A DNA stretch of 35,106 nucleotides, taken from the NCBI GenBank assembly GCA_031261425.1, contig JAISJR010000001.1:1-35106 (forward strand), written 5' to 3'. Shown piece by piece: positions 22,462 to 30,011 of the stretch. Numbering within the stretch: position 1 is the stretch's first letter; every line of letters starts with the position of its first letter. This stretch comes from Planctomycetota bacterium (GTDB taxonomy: Bacteria > Planctomycetota > SZUA-567). The position numbers and the translations under genes were made by a program. Below the pieces are notes generated by a model. That model searched no databases and was not told where the DNA came from. It saw only the letters and a list, made by a program, of their open reading frames with translations.

Positions 22462-23790
22462 ATGCTCGTGATGAAATTTGGCGGCACCAGCGTCGGCACG
22501 CCGGAGTCGCTTCGCGCCACTTGTCAAATCATCAAAAACGTCCTGCCGCAAAAACCGTTCGTCGTCGTGTCGGCGCACAACAGTCCGCACTGCCGGATGA
22601 CCGACACGCTCGTGCAATCGGCGAAGAACGCGCTGACCAATCCGCCCGCGCCGCAAGCCGTCATCGACTTGCAACATTGGATTCTCGACGGTCTCGGTCT
22701 GCCGCGCGACCTCGCCGCCGACTTGCTGACGCAATACGCGCAACTGCTGACCGGCATCAATATGCTCGGCGAAATGTCGCCGCGCACGCTCGACGCGGTG
22801 ATGAGTTTCGGCGAGCGGATGTCGTGTCGCGTCGTCGCCGCCGTGTTGACCCAAGAATTCGGCGTGCCGGCGAAAGCGTTGACGGCGATGGAACTCGGAC
22901 TGCGCACCGACGGCGCGCACGGCGGCGCGCAACCGTACGAAAATTGTTATCACGACATTCGCCACCGCGTCAAAAACGAAGACGGCGTCGTGATTACCAC
23001 CGGCTTTATCGGCGCAGGACCGGACGGGCATATCACCACGTTGGGGCGCGGCGGCTCGGATTATTCCGGCACGATTTTCGGCGCGGCGCTCGGCGCGAGC
23101 GAAGTGCAAATCTGGACGGACGTGAACGGCGTGATGACCGCCGACCCGAAAATCGCGCCGCTGGCGCGGAGCATTCCGACGCTGACGTTCGCGGAAGCGG
23201 CGGAACTCGCGTGGTTCGGCGCGAAAGTGTTGCATCCGGCGACGATGTTGCCGGCGATGAAATACAACATTCCGGTGCGCGTGTTGAACACGCAACATCC
23301 CGACCACCCCGGCACGCTCATCACCTCGTATACCGACGGTAGCAACTCTCTGTGCAAGAGCATCGCGCATCGCAAAAACGTGATTATGTTGACGATTACC
23401 TCGCCGCGAATGTTGGGGATGCACGGCTTTATGGCGCAAGTGTTCGCGGTCTGCGACCGGCACGAATTGGACGTGCATATGATTGCGACTTCGGAAGTGT
23501 CGGTGTCGCTGACCACGCCGCGCCACGACAATATCGACAAGGTCGTCGCCGATTTGCGGACGTTCGGCGAGGTCTCGGTCGAACGGGACAAATCGTTGTT
23601 GTGCATCGTCGGCGAAAATATGGCGGGCGTGCCGGGCGTGGCGTCGCGCATCGTCGGGGCGTTGGCGGAAAACCAAATCAACTTGCGGATGATTTCGCAG
23701 GGCGCGAACGAAATCAACATCGCGCTGTTAATCGCCACCGCCGACCTCGACCGCGCCATCGCCGCGCTCCACCGCAACATTTTTGAGTAG
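22462..23790 (+). CDS. aspartate kinase
   Basis: Aspartate kinase phosphorylates aspartate in the first step to lysine, methionine, threonine and diaminopimelate. The 442-residue protein has the N-terminal MKFGGTSVG (4-12), then MSFGERMS and the substrate-binding TTLGRGGSDYSGTIFGAALG. The WTDVNGVMTADP segment precedes two C-terminal ACT domains (about 300-442: VIMLTITSPRMLGMHGFMAQ and LLCIVGENMAGVPGVASRIV). It is the monofunctional class with probable feedback inhibition by lysine or threonine through the ACT pair. GAAAGGAACAAATT precedes the ATG. No other amino-acid genes are nearby. The gene after it runs in the opposite direction. Confidence 0.95.
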   Translation: MLVMKFGGTSVGTPESLRATCQIIKNVLPQKPFVVVSAHNSPHCRMTDTLVQSAKNALTNPPAPQAVIDLQHWILDGLGLPRDLAADLLTQYAQLLTGINMLGEMSPRTLDAVMSFGERMSCRVVAAVLTQEFGVPAKALTAMELGLRTDGAHGGAQPYENCYHDIRHRVKNEDGVVITTGFIGAGPDGHITTLGRGGSDYSGTIFGAALGASEVQIWTDVNGVMTADPKIAPLARSIPTLTFAEAAELAWFGAKVLHPATMLPAMKYNIPVRVLNTQHPDHPGTLITSYTDGSNSLCKSIAHRKNVIMLTITSPRMLGMHGFMAQVFAVCDRHELDVHMIATSEVSVSLTTPRHDNIDKVVADLRTFGEVSVERDKSLLCIVGENMAGVPGVASRIVGALAENQINLRMISQGANEINIALLIATADLDRAIAALHRNIFE

Positions 23791-23862
23791 AACTGCGATT
23801 CCCCGTTTGCAGGTCCTATGGAATGGCGGCAAATCCGGCACGTTTTGCCGAAATGACTGGGC

Positions 23863-23903
23863 GGTTGCTCTATTAAATTTGCTACGCCCTTTAGGGCGTG
23901 ACA
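23863..23903. repeat. half copy of the 22209-type element
   Basis: GGTTGCTCTATTAAATTTGC followed by TACGCCCTTTAGGGCGTGAC matches the inverted end of the 22209-22391 element. It lies between the aspartate kinase gene and the glycosyltransferase remnant. Confidence 0.55.
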
Positions 23904-23930
23904 GTAGCGGGGCTGACTAATGACACTTTT

Positions 23931-24428
23931 TTATGGGCGTGGGGGTATTCCATACCTTCTTTTGATAAATTCGACAAATACACTGGGAATGGCATATAAC
24001 TGGCTATGCCATACTTCGTAGTTATAAAAATCAAGGATGTCTTTCCGTAATTCATGTCCCGGAGTTGCGCCAAGCACGGCGACCTCAATATTACCGGCTT
24101 TGTCGGGAGTAACAAACATTTTATTGTGCAAAATACCGGCAAAACTTCGTAAAGCGGTAACGCCAGTATCTAAATAAATCCCGCCATAGTCGTAAAGGAC
24201 TTTTATTCGCACATAATCGGCCACATACGCCCACATTTTTAGGTCATACACAGTTTTCAGCCATTGGCAGGACGTCAACTCTTTCTCCCAGTCGAAATAC
24301 TCAGACGAGCGGTTTTCGTTAATCTCCACAACCTCAAAGTCCGGCATCTCGTGCCGCCAACTTTCAATACAGGCGTTCACCCAATGCGGTTTATCGTCGC
24401 CGTAAAAATAAAATATCTTTTTATTTAC
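23931..24428 (-). CDS. DXD-type glycosyltransferase without its own start codon
   Basis: The frame from 24428 reads VNKKIFYFYGDDKPHWVNAC and continues IESWRHEMPDFEVVEINE. A KMWAYVADYVRIKVLYDYGG segment and the DXD motif YLDTGV follow. This is the Gly_transf_sug (Och1/capsule) type, which transfers a sugar from a nucleotide donor. Normal relatives begin MxxKIIHYxWFG, so the N-terminus here is complete to within one or two residues. Upstream of it, however, is a G tract and then an in-frame TAG (24455), with no ATG, GTG or TTG between them. The first in-frame ATG (24380) would delete the first strand. The protein (about 165 residues) also ends early compared with the family. With one G fewer in the tract it becomes the C-terminal half of a fusion with the upstream glycosyltransferase. 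Confidence 0.7.
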   Translation of the reverse strand, partial: VNKKIFYFYGDDKPHWVNACIESWRHEMPDFEVVEINENRSSEYFDWEKELTSCQWLKTVYDLKMWAYVADYVRIKVLYDYGGIYLDTGVTALRSFAGILHNKMFVTPDKAGNIEVAVLGATPGHELRKDILDFYNYEVWHSQLYAIPSVFVEFIKRRYGIPPRP

Positions 24429-25110
24429 TCCCCCCCCCCCGCAATTTTTGCGCTAATCCGATTTTTCTTCGCAAAATGGTTGCATAATCTTTGTTTTCTT
24501 GTTGCTGTAGCGTGCGTCCCATATTGTCATTATGCAGACGGCGGCGAGCGGAAATGAAATCCAATTTCTTTTCTTTGAGTTCGCGGGCGACGCACCGCAT
24601 TAAAAAATCAACGCCCTGACCGGTTTGTAATTTTTCATCGAAACCGCCGATTTTAGTCAGTGCTTCGCGTCGAAAAAGATACGCGCCGGGTAGCAATCCG
24701 CCATAAGGTTCGGGACGCGGCGCGAGTTTCGCGCAGTCCGGCGCCGGCAATTCCGGCGAAATAAAATCTTGCATTTTTGCCGAAACAATGTCGAGGTCGG
24801 CGGTAAATTCGGCGAGCAATCGCGTCAACGCGCCGGTTTCCAAAACATCATCGTGGTCAAGGAACATCACGAAATCACCGCGCATAATTTTCAGCGCGGC
24901 GTTGCGGGCGGCGGACACGCCGGACGGCGGCAGGGAAATAACCTGACAATCGAGCGACCGCGCCAAAGCCGCCGTGTTGTCGGTCGAGCCGTCGTTCACG
25001 ATGATAATCTCCGCCGAAAACGCGCCAAGTTGCGCCTGAACGCTCGCCACCGCTTCGGCAAGATAATTGGCGCCGTTACGGCAGGGAATGATGACGGATA
25101 TCAGCGGCAT
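24421..25110 (-). CDS. family 2 glycosyltransferase ending in a G tract
   Basis: This is a 229-residue GT-A enzyme: LISVIIPCRNGANYLAEAVA, IIIVNDGSTDNTAALA (37-51) and the DXD-like metal site MFLDHDDVLE (85-88). GAYLFRREALTKIGGFDE, the acceptor-side motif, follows. It is a cytosolic enzyme of surface polysaccharide or glycolipid assembly with unknown sugar. The body ends RRKIGLAQKLR, a normal end for the family. It then runs into the 11-bp G tract, giving GGGSK and TAA. With 10 G it would read GGGVNKK and enter the downstream glycosyltransferase as one fused protein of about 392 residues. With 12 G it would stop two codons after the tract. The ATG at 25110 follows AAGGAATCCTC. Confidence 0.88.
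   Translation of the reverse strand: MPLISVIIPCRNGANYLAEAVASVQAQLGAFSAEIIIVNDGSTDNTAALARSLDCQVISLPPSGVSAARNAALKIMRGDFVMFLDHDDVLETGALTRLLAEFTADLDIVSAKMQDFISPELPAPDCAKLAPRPEPYGGLLPGAYLFRREALTKIGGFDEKLQTGQGVDFLMRCVARELKEKKLDFISARRRLHNDNMGRTLQQQENKDYATILRRKIGLAQKLRGGGSK
24430..24440. repeat. G tract B (11 bp) at the junction of two glycosyltransferases
   Basis: Eleven C on the plus strand. On the minus strand it reads AAATTGC, G11, AGTAAATAA. It forms the last codons of the upstream glycosyltransferase and the first in-frame codons of the next. The sequence GGGGGAG could also act as a ribosome-binding site for the downstream frame, but no standard start codon follows at a suitable distance. Confidence 0.9.
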
Positions 25111-25155
25111 GAGGATTCCTTATGAATCAAACTTTTAGGTGAACGAGGCGTAGAT

Positions 25156-25293
25156 ATTTAGAACCTATCCGAATAACCAGAATCGAGGATTGAGAGATTT
25201 ACCACCAAGGCGAAAAAGGCGCACGAAGTAAGTGTTTCAACCTTCGGCGACTTGTGCGCCTTGGTGGTTAAATTTTGATAACCAGATGGGTTC
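25156..25293. repeat. MITE-like element with ACCACCAAGGCG, copy 1
   Basis: The left end is ATTTAGAACCTATCCGAATA and the right end is TTGATAACCAGATGGGTTCT, with ACCACCAAGGCGAAAAAGGC inside mirrored by TGCGCCTTGGTGGT. It is nearly identical over about 135 bp to 26431-26571 and has a half copy at 32410-32500. It lies just 5' of the 25110 gene. Confidence 0.85.
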
Positions 25294-25396
25294 TTATACC
25301 CTTAAAATTGTCGGCGCAACTGATTACTTAACATAAAAAATCTCCCGTTGAATAAAATCAATCGGAGTTTTTTCAATTTCTTCGTTGCAACAGCAA

Positions 25397-26191
25397 TCAA
25401 TGCCAACCGCTTAACGTGAGTGAATAACCGCGCCGCCGAAAGCCACCGCTCCCCCCCCCCCCCCGCAACATTTGGCAATGCGAAATAAAATATTCTTTAT
25501 TCGCCGCTTTGATTTCATCAACGGTAAAATATCGGGAAATTAGGCGGTTGCGCTCGATTTTTGCCGATTCGCCGGCAGAGGCGCCTTCCATATTGTAATA
25601 GGTAATAATGTTTTTCACACTGTGATATTTACCGTAATCATTGACGAATATACGCAAAAACAATTCCATATCACCGGCACATTGCCAGTCCGTGTCATAA
25701 TTGCCGTGTTTCGCCAATACCGTGCCTTTGATAAACGTCGATTGATGATTGAATGCCAGACGAATAAAATACGATTTATCAATTACCGGGGCGGGATATT
25801 CAATCGTCGCCACAATTCTTCCGTCGTTTTTTTGCATAACAAATCCGCCGTATAAAATGTCGTAATCTGCGTATTTTTCCGTATCCGCGGCGACTTTCGC
25901 CAAAACATCATGCGCATAAAAGCAATCCCCGGCATTCATAAAATTCAGCCATTCGCCGGCGGCTTGCGCGATGCCTTTGTTCATGCCAAAATAAATTCCG
26001 CCGTCCGGCTCGCTGACGAAATAATTCATTCGTGATTTGTATTTCTCAAATATCGCCAATGTTTCAGCGTTTGACCCGCCGTCAATGACAATCCATTCAA
26101 AATCCTGATACGTCTGATTGACAATGCTCGCGCAAGTCCGCTCCAAACGCGGCTCGTTCAAGCAAACGGTGATGATGGAGAATTTGGGCAT
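25397..26191 (-). CDS. family 2 glycosyltransferase with G-tract-dependent C-terminus
   Basis: From the ATG at 26191 the protein has 264 residues: PKFSIITVCLNEPRLERTCA, then WIVIDGGSNAETLAIFEKY, SEPDGGIYFGMNKGIAQAAG and WLNFMNAGDCFY (the metal-binding region). This is the WcaE-like GT2 subgroup of exopolysaccharide synthesis. After SHCQMLR the gene enters a 14-bp G tract and now ends GGGGSGGFRRRGYSLTLSGW plus His. With 15 G it would instead read ERWLSAARLFTHVKRLALIA and go on to a 47-residue basic tail, stopping at 25302. With 13 G it would end after 11 further residues. No clear ribosome-binding site precedes the ATG. Confidence 0.87.
   Translation of the reverse strand: MPKFSIITVCLNEPRLERTCASIVNQTYQDFEWIVIDGGSNAETLAIFEKYKSRMNYFVSEPDGGIYFGMNKGIAQAAGEWLNFMNAGDCFYAHDVLAKVAADTEKYADYDILYGGFVMQKNDGRIVATIEYPAPVIDKSYFIRLAFNHQSTFIKGTVLAKHGNYDTDWQCAGDMELFLRIFVNDYGKYHSVKNIITYYNMEGASAGESAKIERNRLISRYFTVDEIKAANKEYFISHCQMLRGGGGSGGFRRRGYSLTLSGWH
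25451..25464. repeat. G tract C (14 bp) near the 3' end of a glycosyltransferase gene
   Basis: Fourteen C on the plus strand, that is TGTTGC, G14, AGCGGTGGC on the minus strand. All three downstream frames end differently. The +1 frame is open for 47 codons (to 25302). Confidence 0.9.
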
Positions 26192-26296
26192 TAGATTTAT
26201 TTCCCGATTTTTTATTTTAACGAAAGCGCAAAGCACACGGAGAACAAACATATAAAAAGGCGACTTATATTTGACCTGTTCGATAACCGGCGTTTT

Positions 26297-26431
26297 TGTA
26301 TTGCCGTCGGCTTTAGCCGACGGATTCGAGTTTGCATTTTAACGGGCTTTAGCCCTACAGATTAACCATGTAGGGTTAAAACCCACTAATTTTTGCGCCT
26401 TAAACCGTCGGCTAAAGCCGACGGCAATACA
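26297..26431. repeat. MITE-like element with GCCGTCGGCTTTAGCCGACG ends
   Basis: TGTATTGCCGTCGGCTTTAG on the left and CTAAAGCCGACGGCAATACA on the right are inverted copies. AACGGGCTTTAGCCCTACA and TGTAGGGTTAAAACCCAC lie inside. It abuts the 26431-26571 element, so two different palindromes are joined end to end. The 26192-26296 stretch contains no gene I can support. Confidence 0.8.
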
Positions 26432-26571
26432 TTTAGAACCTATCCGAATAACCAGAATCGGGGATTGAGAGATTTACCACCAAGGCGAAAAAAGCGCATG
26501 AAGTCCGCGCTTCAATCTTCGGCGACTTGTGCGCCTTGGTGGTTAAATTTTGATAACCAGATAGGTTCCAA
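26431..26571. repeat. MITE-like element with ACCACCAAGGCG, copy 2
   Basis: ATTTAGAACCTATCCGAATA at the left, TTGATAACCAGATAGGTTCC at the right, and ACCACCAAGGCG / CGCCTTGGTGGT inside. It is nearly the same as 25156-25293, differing by scattered substitutions. Confidence 0.85.
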
Positions 26572-26660
26572 ACCTTCGCTTTGCTCGGTTTCGTGTTAAT
26601 TCGTCTAATTCGTGAAAATTCGTGTTAAGTTCTTTTCGTGTTCATTCGTGGCTTTTCTTT
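26572..26660. repeat. dispersed CGTGTTAATTCG repeat
   Basis: CTTTGCTCGGTTTCGTGTTA and GTTAAGTTCTTTTCGTGTTC, then ATTCGTGG, match the right side of the 4507-4766 element. It follows directly after the 26431 MITE. The remainder to 26738 is AT-rich without a recognisable gene. Confidence 0.7.
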
Positions 26661-26738
26661 TTTTTTGCGCGTAACAGGAGTTTTTAATTTTGAGAGAATA
26701 TCTTTCTCGTCGTGTCCGCGCCAAACGTAATGCAAAAT

Positions 26739-28781
26739 TTAGGAATTGCCATTAGTTACCACCTCCACTATCTTATCCGCAATTGTTTTACCCGTTTTTT
26801 CCCACGAGAACAGTTTCGCCCGCGCCAGACCTTTTTCGCGCAATTCTGCGCGGCGGTTTTCGTTGAAATATAAATCTTCAAACGCTTTAACACACGCTTC
26901 TTCGTCATTCGGCGTAATCATTATCGCCGCGTCGCCGACAACTTCGGGTAAGGACGAGGTGTTGGAAGTTATCACCGGCACACCGCAACTCATCGCTTCC
27001 AATGGAGGCATACCAAAACCCTCGTATTCACTGATATAAGTAAAAAACAGCGAATGTGAATAAAGCAAGGCAACGTCTTCGTCATCAACATAGCCCAAGG
27101 TAATAACTTTGTTCAATTCATTTTCGGAACATGAGGCGAATTTTTGCCGTAACGCATCAACAAAAGTCGCCCAAGCGCCACCGCCAAGATAAAAATAGAG
27201 GTCGTCAATATGGTGTTTGGCAATAAATTTCAAGAAACAATCAATAGTAAATAATAGCCCCTTGCGCGGTTCTAACGAGCATAAAGAAAAGATGTATTTT
27301 GGCGTTTCGTCGTATTTTACGCCGTATTTATTAAAAATGGTCTTCAATCTTTCGGCGTTCTTGACCGGCGTAAGATTCTGCGCCGTAGCATTGGGCGTAA
27401 CCGTCATTTTATTCGCGTCAAGATAGGGGTAAAAACGGAGGAAGTCATTTTTACAACTTTGGGATACACAAAAACAATGGGGACACGAGTCAAATATTGC
27501 GGCAAGAACACTATAAAATCCAATTCGCCATTGCGCCGGAAAATGAGCAAGTAACAAGGGTATTGTATCATGCAAAACACAAAATTGTCTAATCATTAAA
27601 CCATCGACGGCGGTATATTTTAACACTTCAGCACTGGCAGAGTTAAAATAAGCATCATAATCTAATGGAGATACTGCTACGGGATTGCTGATGAGTTCTA
27701 CTTTGTTATTACGTTTGACGCGATATGCGGCAGAGACACATTTGAATTTTTTAAAGAAATCGTGCCGCCGAAAAACATCTCTAACCACTGCATTATCTGT
27801 TGCCAAATATAGAGTTATGACAAACCGACAATCGTTCGCCAAGTAGCGTAACAAATTGTATGCCACCCAAAAAATCCCGCTTCGTGAAGTATCGTTAGAA
27901 GCAATCCGACCAAGTACAGCGGCTTCAAAGAGCAAATGTATTTTTTTAGCGTCTTTTATAGTTTCTTTTATAGTTTCCACTGCGCGCGTGTCATCGTCAG
28001 TTATCGTGCGATAACGAATAACGTGTTCGGTATCCGCCAGTAGTGATAGTGCAATTATGCGATGAGTTTGCTCGTCAATTCGTCGAGAAAGTGAGAACTC
28101 CAACAATAATCGGCGACTTTCCACAAACGCGGCTACCTGCGCGGAAGAGTATTTTAGCGGATTGGCTGAACCCTCGCGCCGAATGTAATAATACTGCGCG
28201 GTGCCTTCAATGGCGACTTTATTGGATAAAACCGCCGCTTTGATACTAAAAACTTGGTCTTCGCCGACTAAAAGCCCCGGAAAATAAAGGTTGTTTTCAT
28301 GAATAAAACCGGTCTTGAAGATAGCGGTTACGTATTGCGTGGAGAAATAAGCCCGATGATGACGTATTCTGTCATTAAAGCGGTCAGTTTCGACGATTTC
28401 ACCGGTAATCCGCCGCCAATCCGCGCCTTTAACAATTTCCGCGCCGGTTGCTTGCGCTTTTCGATAGAGTTTTTCGTAAAAATCCATGTCAATATAATCA
28501 TCGCTATCGATAAATCCTAAATACTCACCGGTCGCCGCGTCAATGCCGGCGTTTCGCGCCGCCGCCGCGCCGGAATTATTCGCCCCATCAATGATTTTAA
28601 CGCGATTATCCGCCGCCGCGTATTCCCGCAGAATCTCCAATGAATTATCGGTCGAGCCGTCGTTCACGGCAATAATCTCAATCTCGCGTAGCGTCTGCCC
28701 GACCACGCTGTCAAGGCATCGCCGCAACCACGGCGCCGTGTTATAAACCGGAATAATGACGGAAACGCAAGCGGGCTTCAT
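26739..28781 (-). CDS. bifunctional glycosyltransferase (GT2 domain plus GT4 domain)
   Basis: From the ATG at 28781 (GAGGAACGAACCG upstream) the protein has 680 residues and two catalytic parts. Residues 5-215 form a GT2 domain with VSVIIPVYNTAPWLRRCLDS, IIAVNDGSTDNS (36-47) and the metal site GFIDSDDYID (89-98). A helical linker follows. Residues about 310-675 form a GT-B/GT4 domain with YIFSLCSLEPRKGLLFTIDC and the donor-binding EYEGFGMPPLEAMSCGVPVI, plus LPEVVGDAAIMITP. Two linkages could thus be made by one chain during surface glycan synthesis. Codon use in the second half is markedly AT-richer than in neighbouring genes, suggesting mosaic origin or transfer. It lies in the minus-strand glycan island and is flanked by repeats. 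Confidence 0.9.
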   Translation of the reverse strand: MKPACVSVIIPVYNTAPWLRRCLDSVVGQTLREIEIIAVNDGSTDNSLEILREYAAADNRVKIIDGANNSGAAAARNAGIDAATGEYLGFIDSDDYIDMDFYEKLYRKAQATGAEIVKGADWRRITGEIVETDRFNDRIRHHRAYFSTQYVTAIFKTGFIHENNLYFPGLLVGEDQVFSIKAAVLSNKVAIEGTAQYYYIRREGSANPLKYSSAQVAAFVESRRLLLEFSLSRRIDEQTHRIIALSLLADTEHVIRYRTITDDDTRAVETIKETIKDAKKIHLLFEAAVLGRIASNDTSRSGIFWVAYNLLRYLANDCRFVITLYLATDNAVVRDVFRRHDFFKKFKCVSAAYRVKRNNKVELISNPVAVSPLDYDAYFNSASAEVLKYTAVDGLMIRQFCVLHDTIPLLLAHFPAQWRIGFYSVLAAIFDSCPHCFCVSQSCKNDFLRFYPYLDANKMTVTPNATAQNLTPVKNAERLKTIFNKYGVKYDETPKYIFSLCSLEPRKGLLFTIDCFLKFIAKHHIDDLYFYLGGGAWATFVDALRQKFASCSENELNKVITLGYVDDEDVALLYSHSLFFTYISEYEGFGMPPLEAMSCGVPVITSNTSSLPEVVGDAAIMITPNDEEACVKAFEDLYFNENRRAELREKGLARAKLFSWEKTGKTIADKIVEVVTNGNS

Positions 28782-28789
28782 CGGTTCGT

Positions 28790-28885
28790 TCCTCATCAAA
28801 CGATACAATAACCAATAGCGAGAATCTGATTTTAACCACCAAGGCGCAAAAGGCGCACCAAAGTAAGTGCTTTTCCCTTATCAAA
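28790..28885. repeat. diverged half copy of the ACCACCAAGGCG element
   Basis: GATACAATAACCAATAGCGA, then AACCACCAAGGCGCAAAAGG and GCACCAAAGTAAGTGC, resembles the left half of 25156-25293. No gene lies between 28782 and 28935. Related CCAAGGCGCACAAGGC and CCTTTTGCGCCTTGGTGGT pieces are at 29709-29727 and 29981-30001. Confidence 0.6.
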
Positions 28886-28935
28886 CTATGGTATTTTAAT
28901 CAAACGGACTGAATTCGGCGCAACCGGACTCGCGC

Positions 28936-29160
28936 TTATTTCAATTTTTCGATTTCCGCGACGGTCAAACCGGTAAATTTCGCGATGTCCGACAGCGCAA
29001 AATCACTCGCCAACATACTACGGGCAATCTCGGCGTTGCCTTCCGCCTTGCCTTCCGCTTTGCCTTCCGCTTTGCCTTTCATTTCCGCTCCCCACATCCG
29101 CGCCATCTCGTCGCGTCGCGTCTTTTCCCGTAAAAAGTCCTCTAATGTTTGCGCGCTCAT
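28936..29160 (-). CDS. Rpn/PDDEXK_2 C-terminal-like short protein
   Basis: From the ATG at 29160 (GAGGTAAGA upstream) the product has 74 residues: MSAQTLEDFLREKTRRDEMA, then KGKAEGKAEGKAEGNAE, and the small helical end DIAKFTGLTVAEIEKLK. The last part matches the C-terminus of Rpn-family proteins (compare IAEDTGLTASEIAAL at 13729), but the nuclease core is absent. The GKAE units are 12-bp repeats. It is either a remnant of a larger Rpn gene or a stand-alone helical adaptor; its good ribosome-binding site favours expression. It starts 28 bp after the PqqD-like gene. Confidence 0.65.
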   Translation of the reverse strand: MSAQTLEDFLREKTRRDEMARMWGAEMKGKAEGKAEGKAEGNAEIARSMLASDFALSDIAKFTGLTVAEIEKLK

Positions 29161-29188
29161 TCTTACCTCGCTTCCGGCTATGCGGTTC

Positions 29189-29668
29189 TTACTGTTTCGG
29201 GTCAACTTTCGCCTCTTTCTTCGCGACTAACTCTTTGTCGGTTTCTAAGGCGTCTTTGGTCGGTTTCCAACCGGTTTCGGGTTTGACTTCGTGAATCGGG
29301 TCGGCGAGCAACAATTCTTGCGCGTCGGAATACTCGGCGCAACTCAACTCAAACTTGTCATTCGCGGCGACGGTCGCGTCTAACGTCACGCTTTCGTTGG
29401 CGGTTTCGCCGGCGACGAGCAAACGGTGCTCTGCCAATGTTTTGATAAACACGGCGAAACGGTCGGTTAAATCGGCGGGCGCGCCGGCAAGACCTTGCAA
29501 CGCCGTCAATATCTTCGCGGTGTCAATGCCTTTCAGGAGGTTTTCAAACACCGCCGTGCCCAGATTGTTCATTCCGTAGTAGATGCCGGTTTCGCTGTTA
29601 ATTACAATCGCGATGCCATCGTTAATATCGGCAAACATCTGTTCTTCGTTCAAACGGTAACTCGCCAT
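29189..29668 (-). CDS. PqqD-family peptide chaperone with long C-terminal tail
   Basis: Residues 1-92 are a PqqD/RRE domain: RLNEEQMFADINDGIAIVIN, SETGIYYGMNNLGTAVFENL and KTLAEHRLLV. Such proteins bind leader peptides and present them to modifying enzymes. The length of 159 is well above the usual about 90. The extra tail (about 93-159) is charged, has one Cys (in ELSCAEYSDAQELLLADPIH), then EVKPETGWKPTKDALETDKE and a Lys-rich end. GAGGAGGAGTAAAA is a very strong ribosome-binding site. It lies in the same orientation as an HprK-like kinase and a nucleotidyltransferase upstream, a set known from HPr-rel-A-type and some lasso-peptide systems. No separate precursor peptide is evident. Confidence 0.87.
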   Translation of the reverse strand: MASYRLNEEQMFADINDGIAIVINSETGIYYGMNNLGTAVFENLLKGIDTAKILTALQGLAGAPADLTDRFAVFIKTLAEHRLLVAGETANESVTLDATVAANDKFELSCAEYSDAQELLLADPIHEVKPETGWKPTKDALETDKELVAKKEAKVDPKQ

Positions 29669-29746
29669 TTTTACTCCTCCTCAATAAAAAAAAGAAAAAA
29701 AATAAAACCGCCAAGGCGCACAAGGCAAATAAGGTAACAATCATGA

Positions 29747-29941
29747 CTACAATACTACTCTCTTTATACCATTTTTCAAATGACGCACATTGAAATTAAA
29801 TAGAAATCCCAGCGTTACATTAGACAATCGCATATAACTTAATATCTGCGCTAAGTGAACATCGGTTAATTCTTTTACCGGTTTATTTTCAATGATAAGT
29901 TTATCTTTTTCAACCATAATATCTAACGGCGCATAAGGTTA
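29747..29941 (-). pseudogene. GxxExxY protein C-terminal remnant
   Basis: One minus frame reads PYAPLDIMVEKDKLIIENKP, then VKELTDVHLAQILSYMRLSN, FLFNFNVRHLKNGIKRVVL and TAG at 29749-29747. This matches the last 60 or so residues of the GxxExxY family (a PD-(D/E)XK-like fold, roughly 125 residues when complete). The N-terminal half with the GxxExxY motif is missing, and there is no ribosome-binding site before the only ATG (29917). It is a decayed copy lying between the PqqD-like and HprK-like genes. The rest of 29669-30011 holds pieces of the ACCACCAAGGCG repeat. Confidence 0.75.
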
Positions 29942-30011
29942 GAAAAAAAGTAATTTGTTATTGATTGCTTTTCCCTTCGTCGCCTTTTGCGCCTTGGTGG
30001 TAAATAATCGC

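Noticed and set aside
23891..24142. 83-residue minus ORF overlapping the DXD glycosyltransferase
   Set aside because: It is a shadow frame; the recognised family motifs are all in the other frame.
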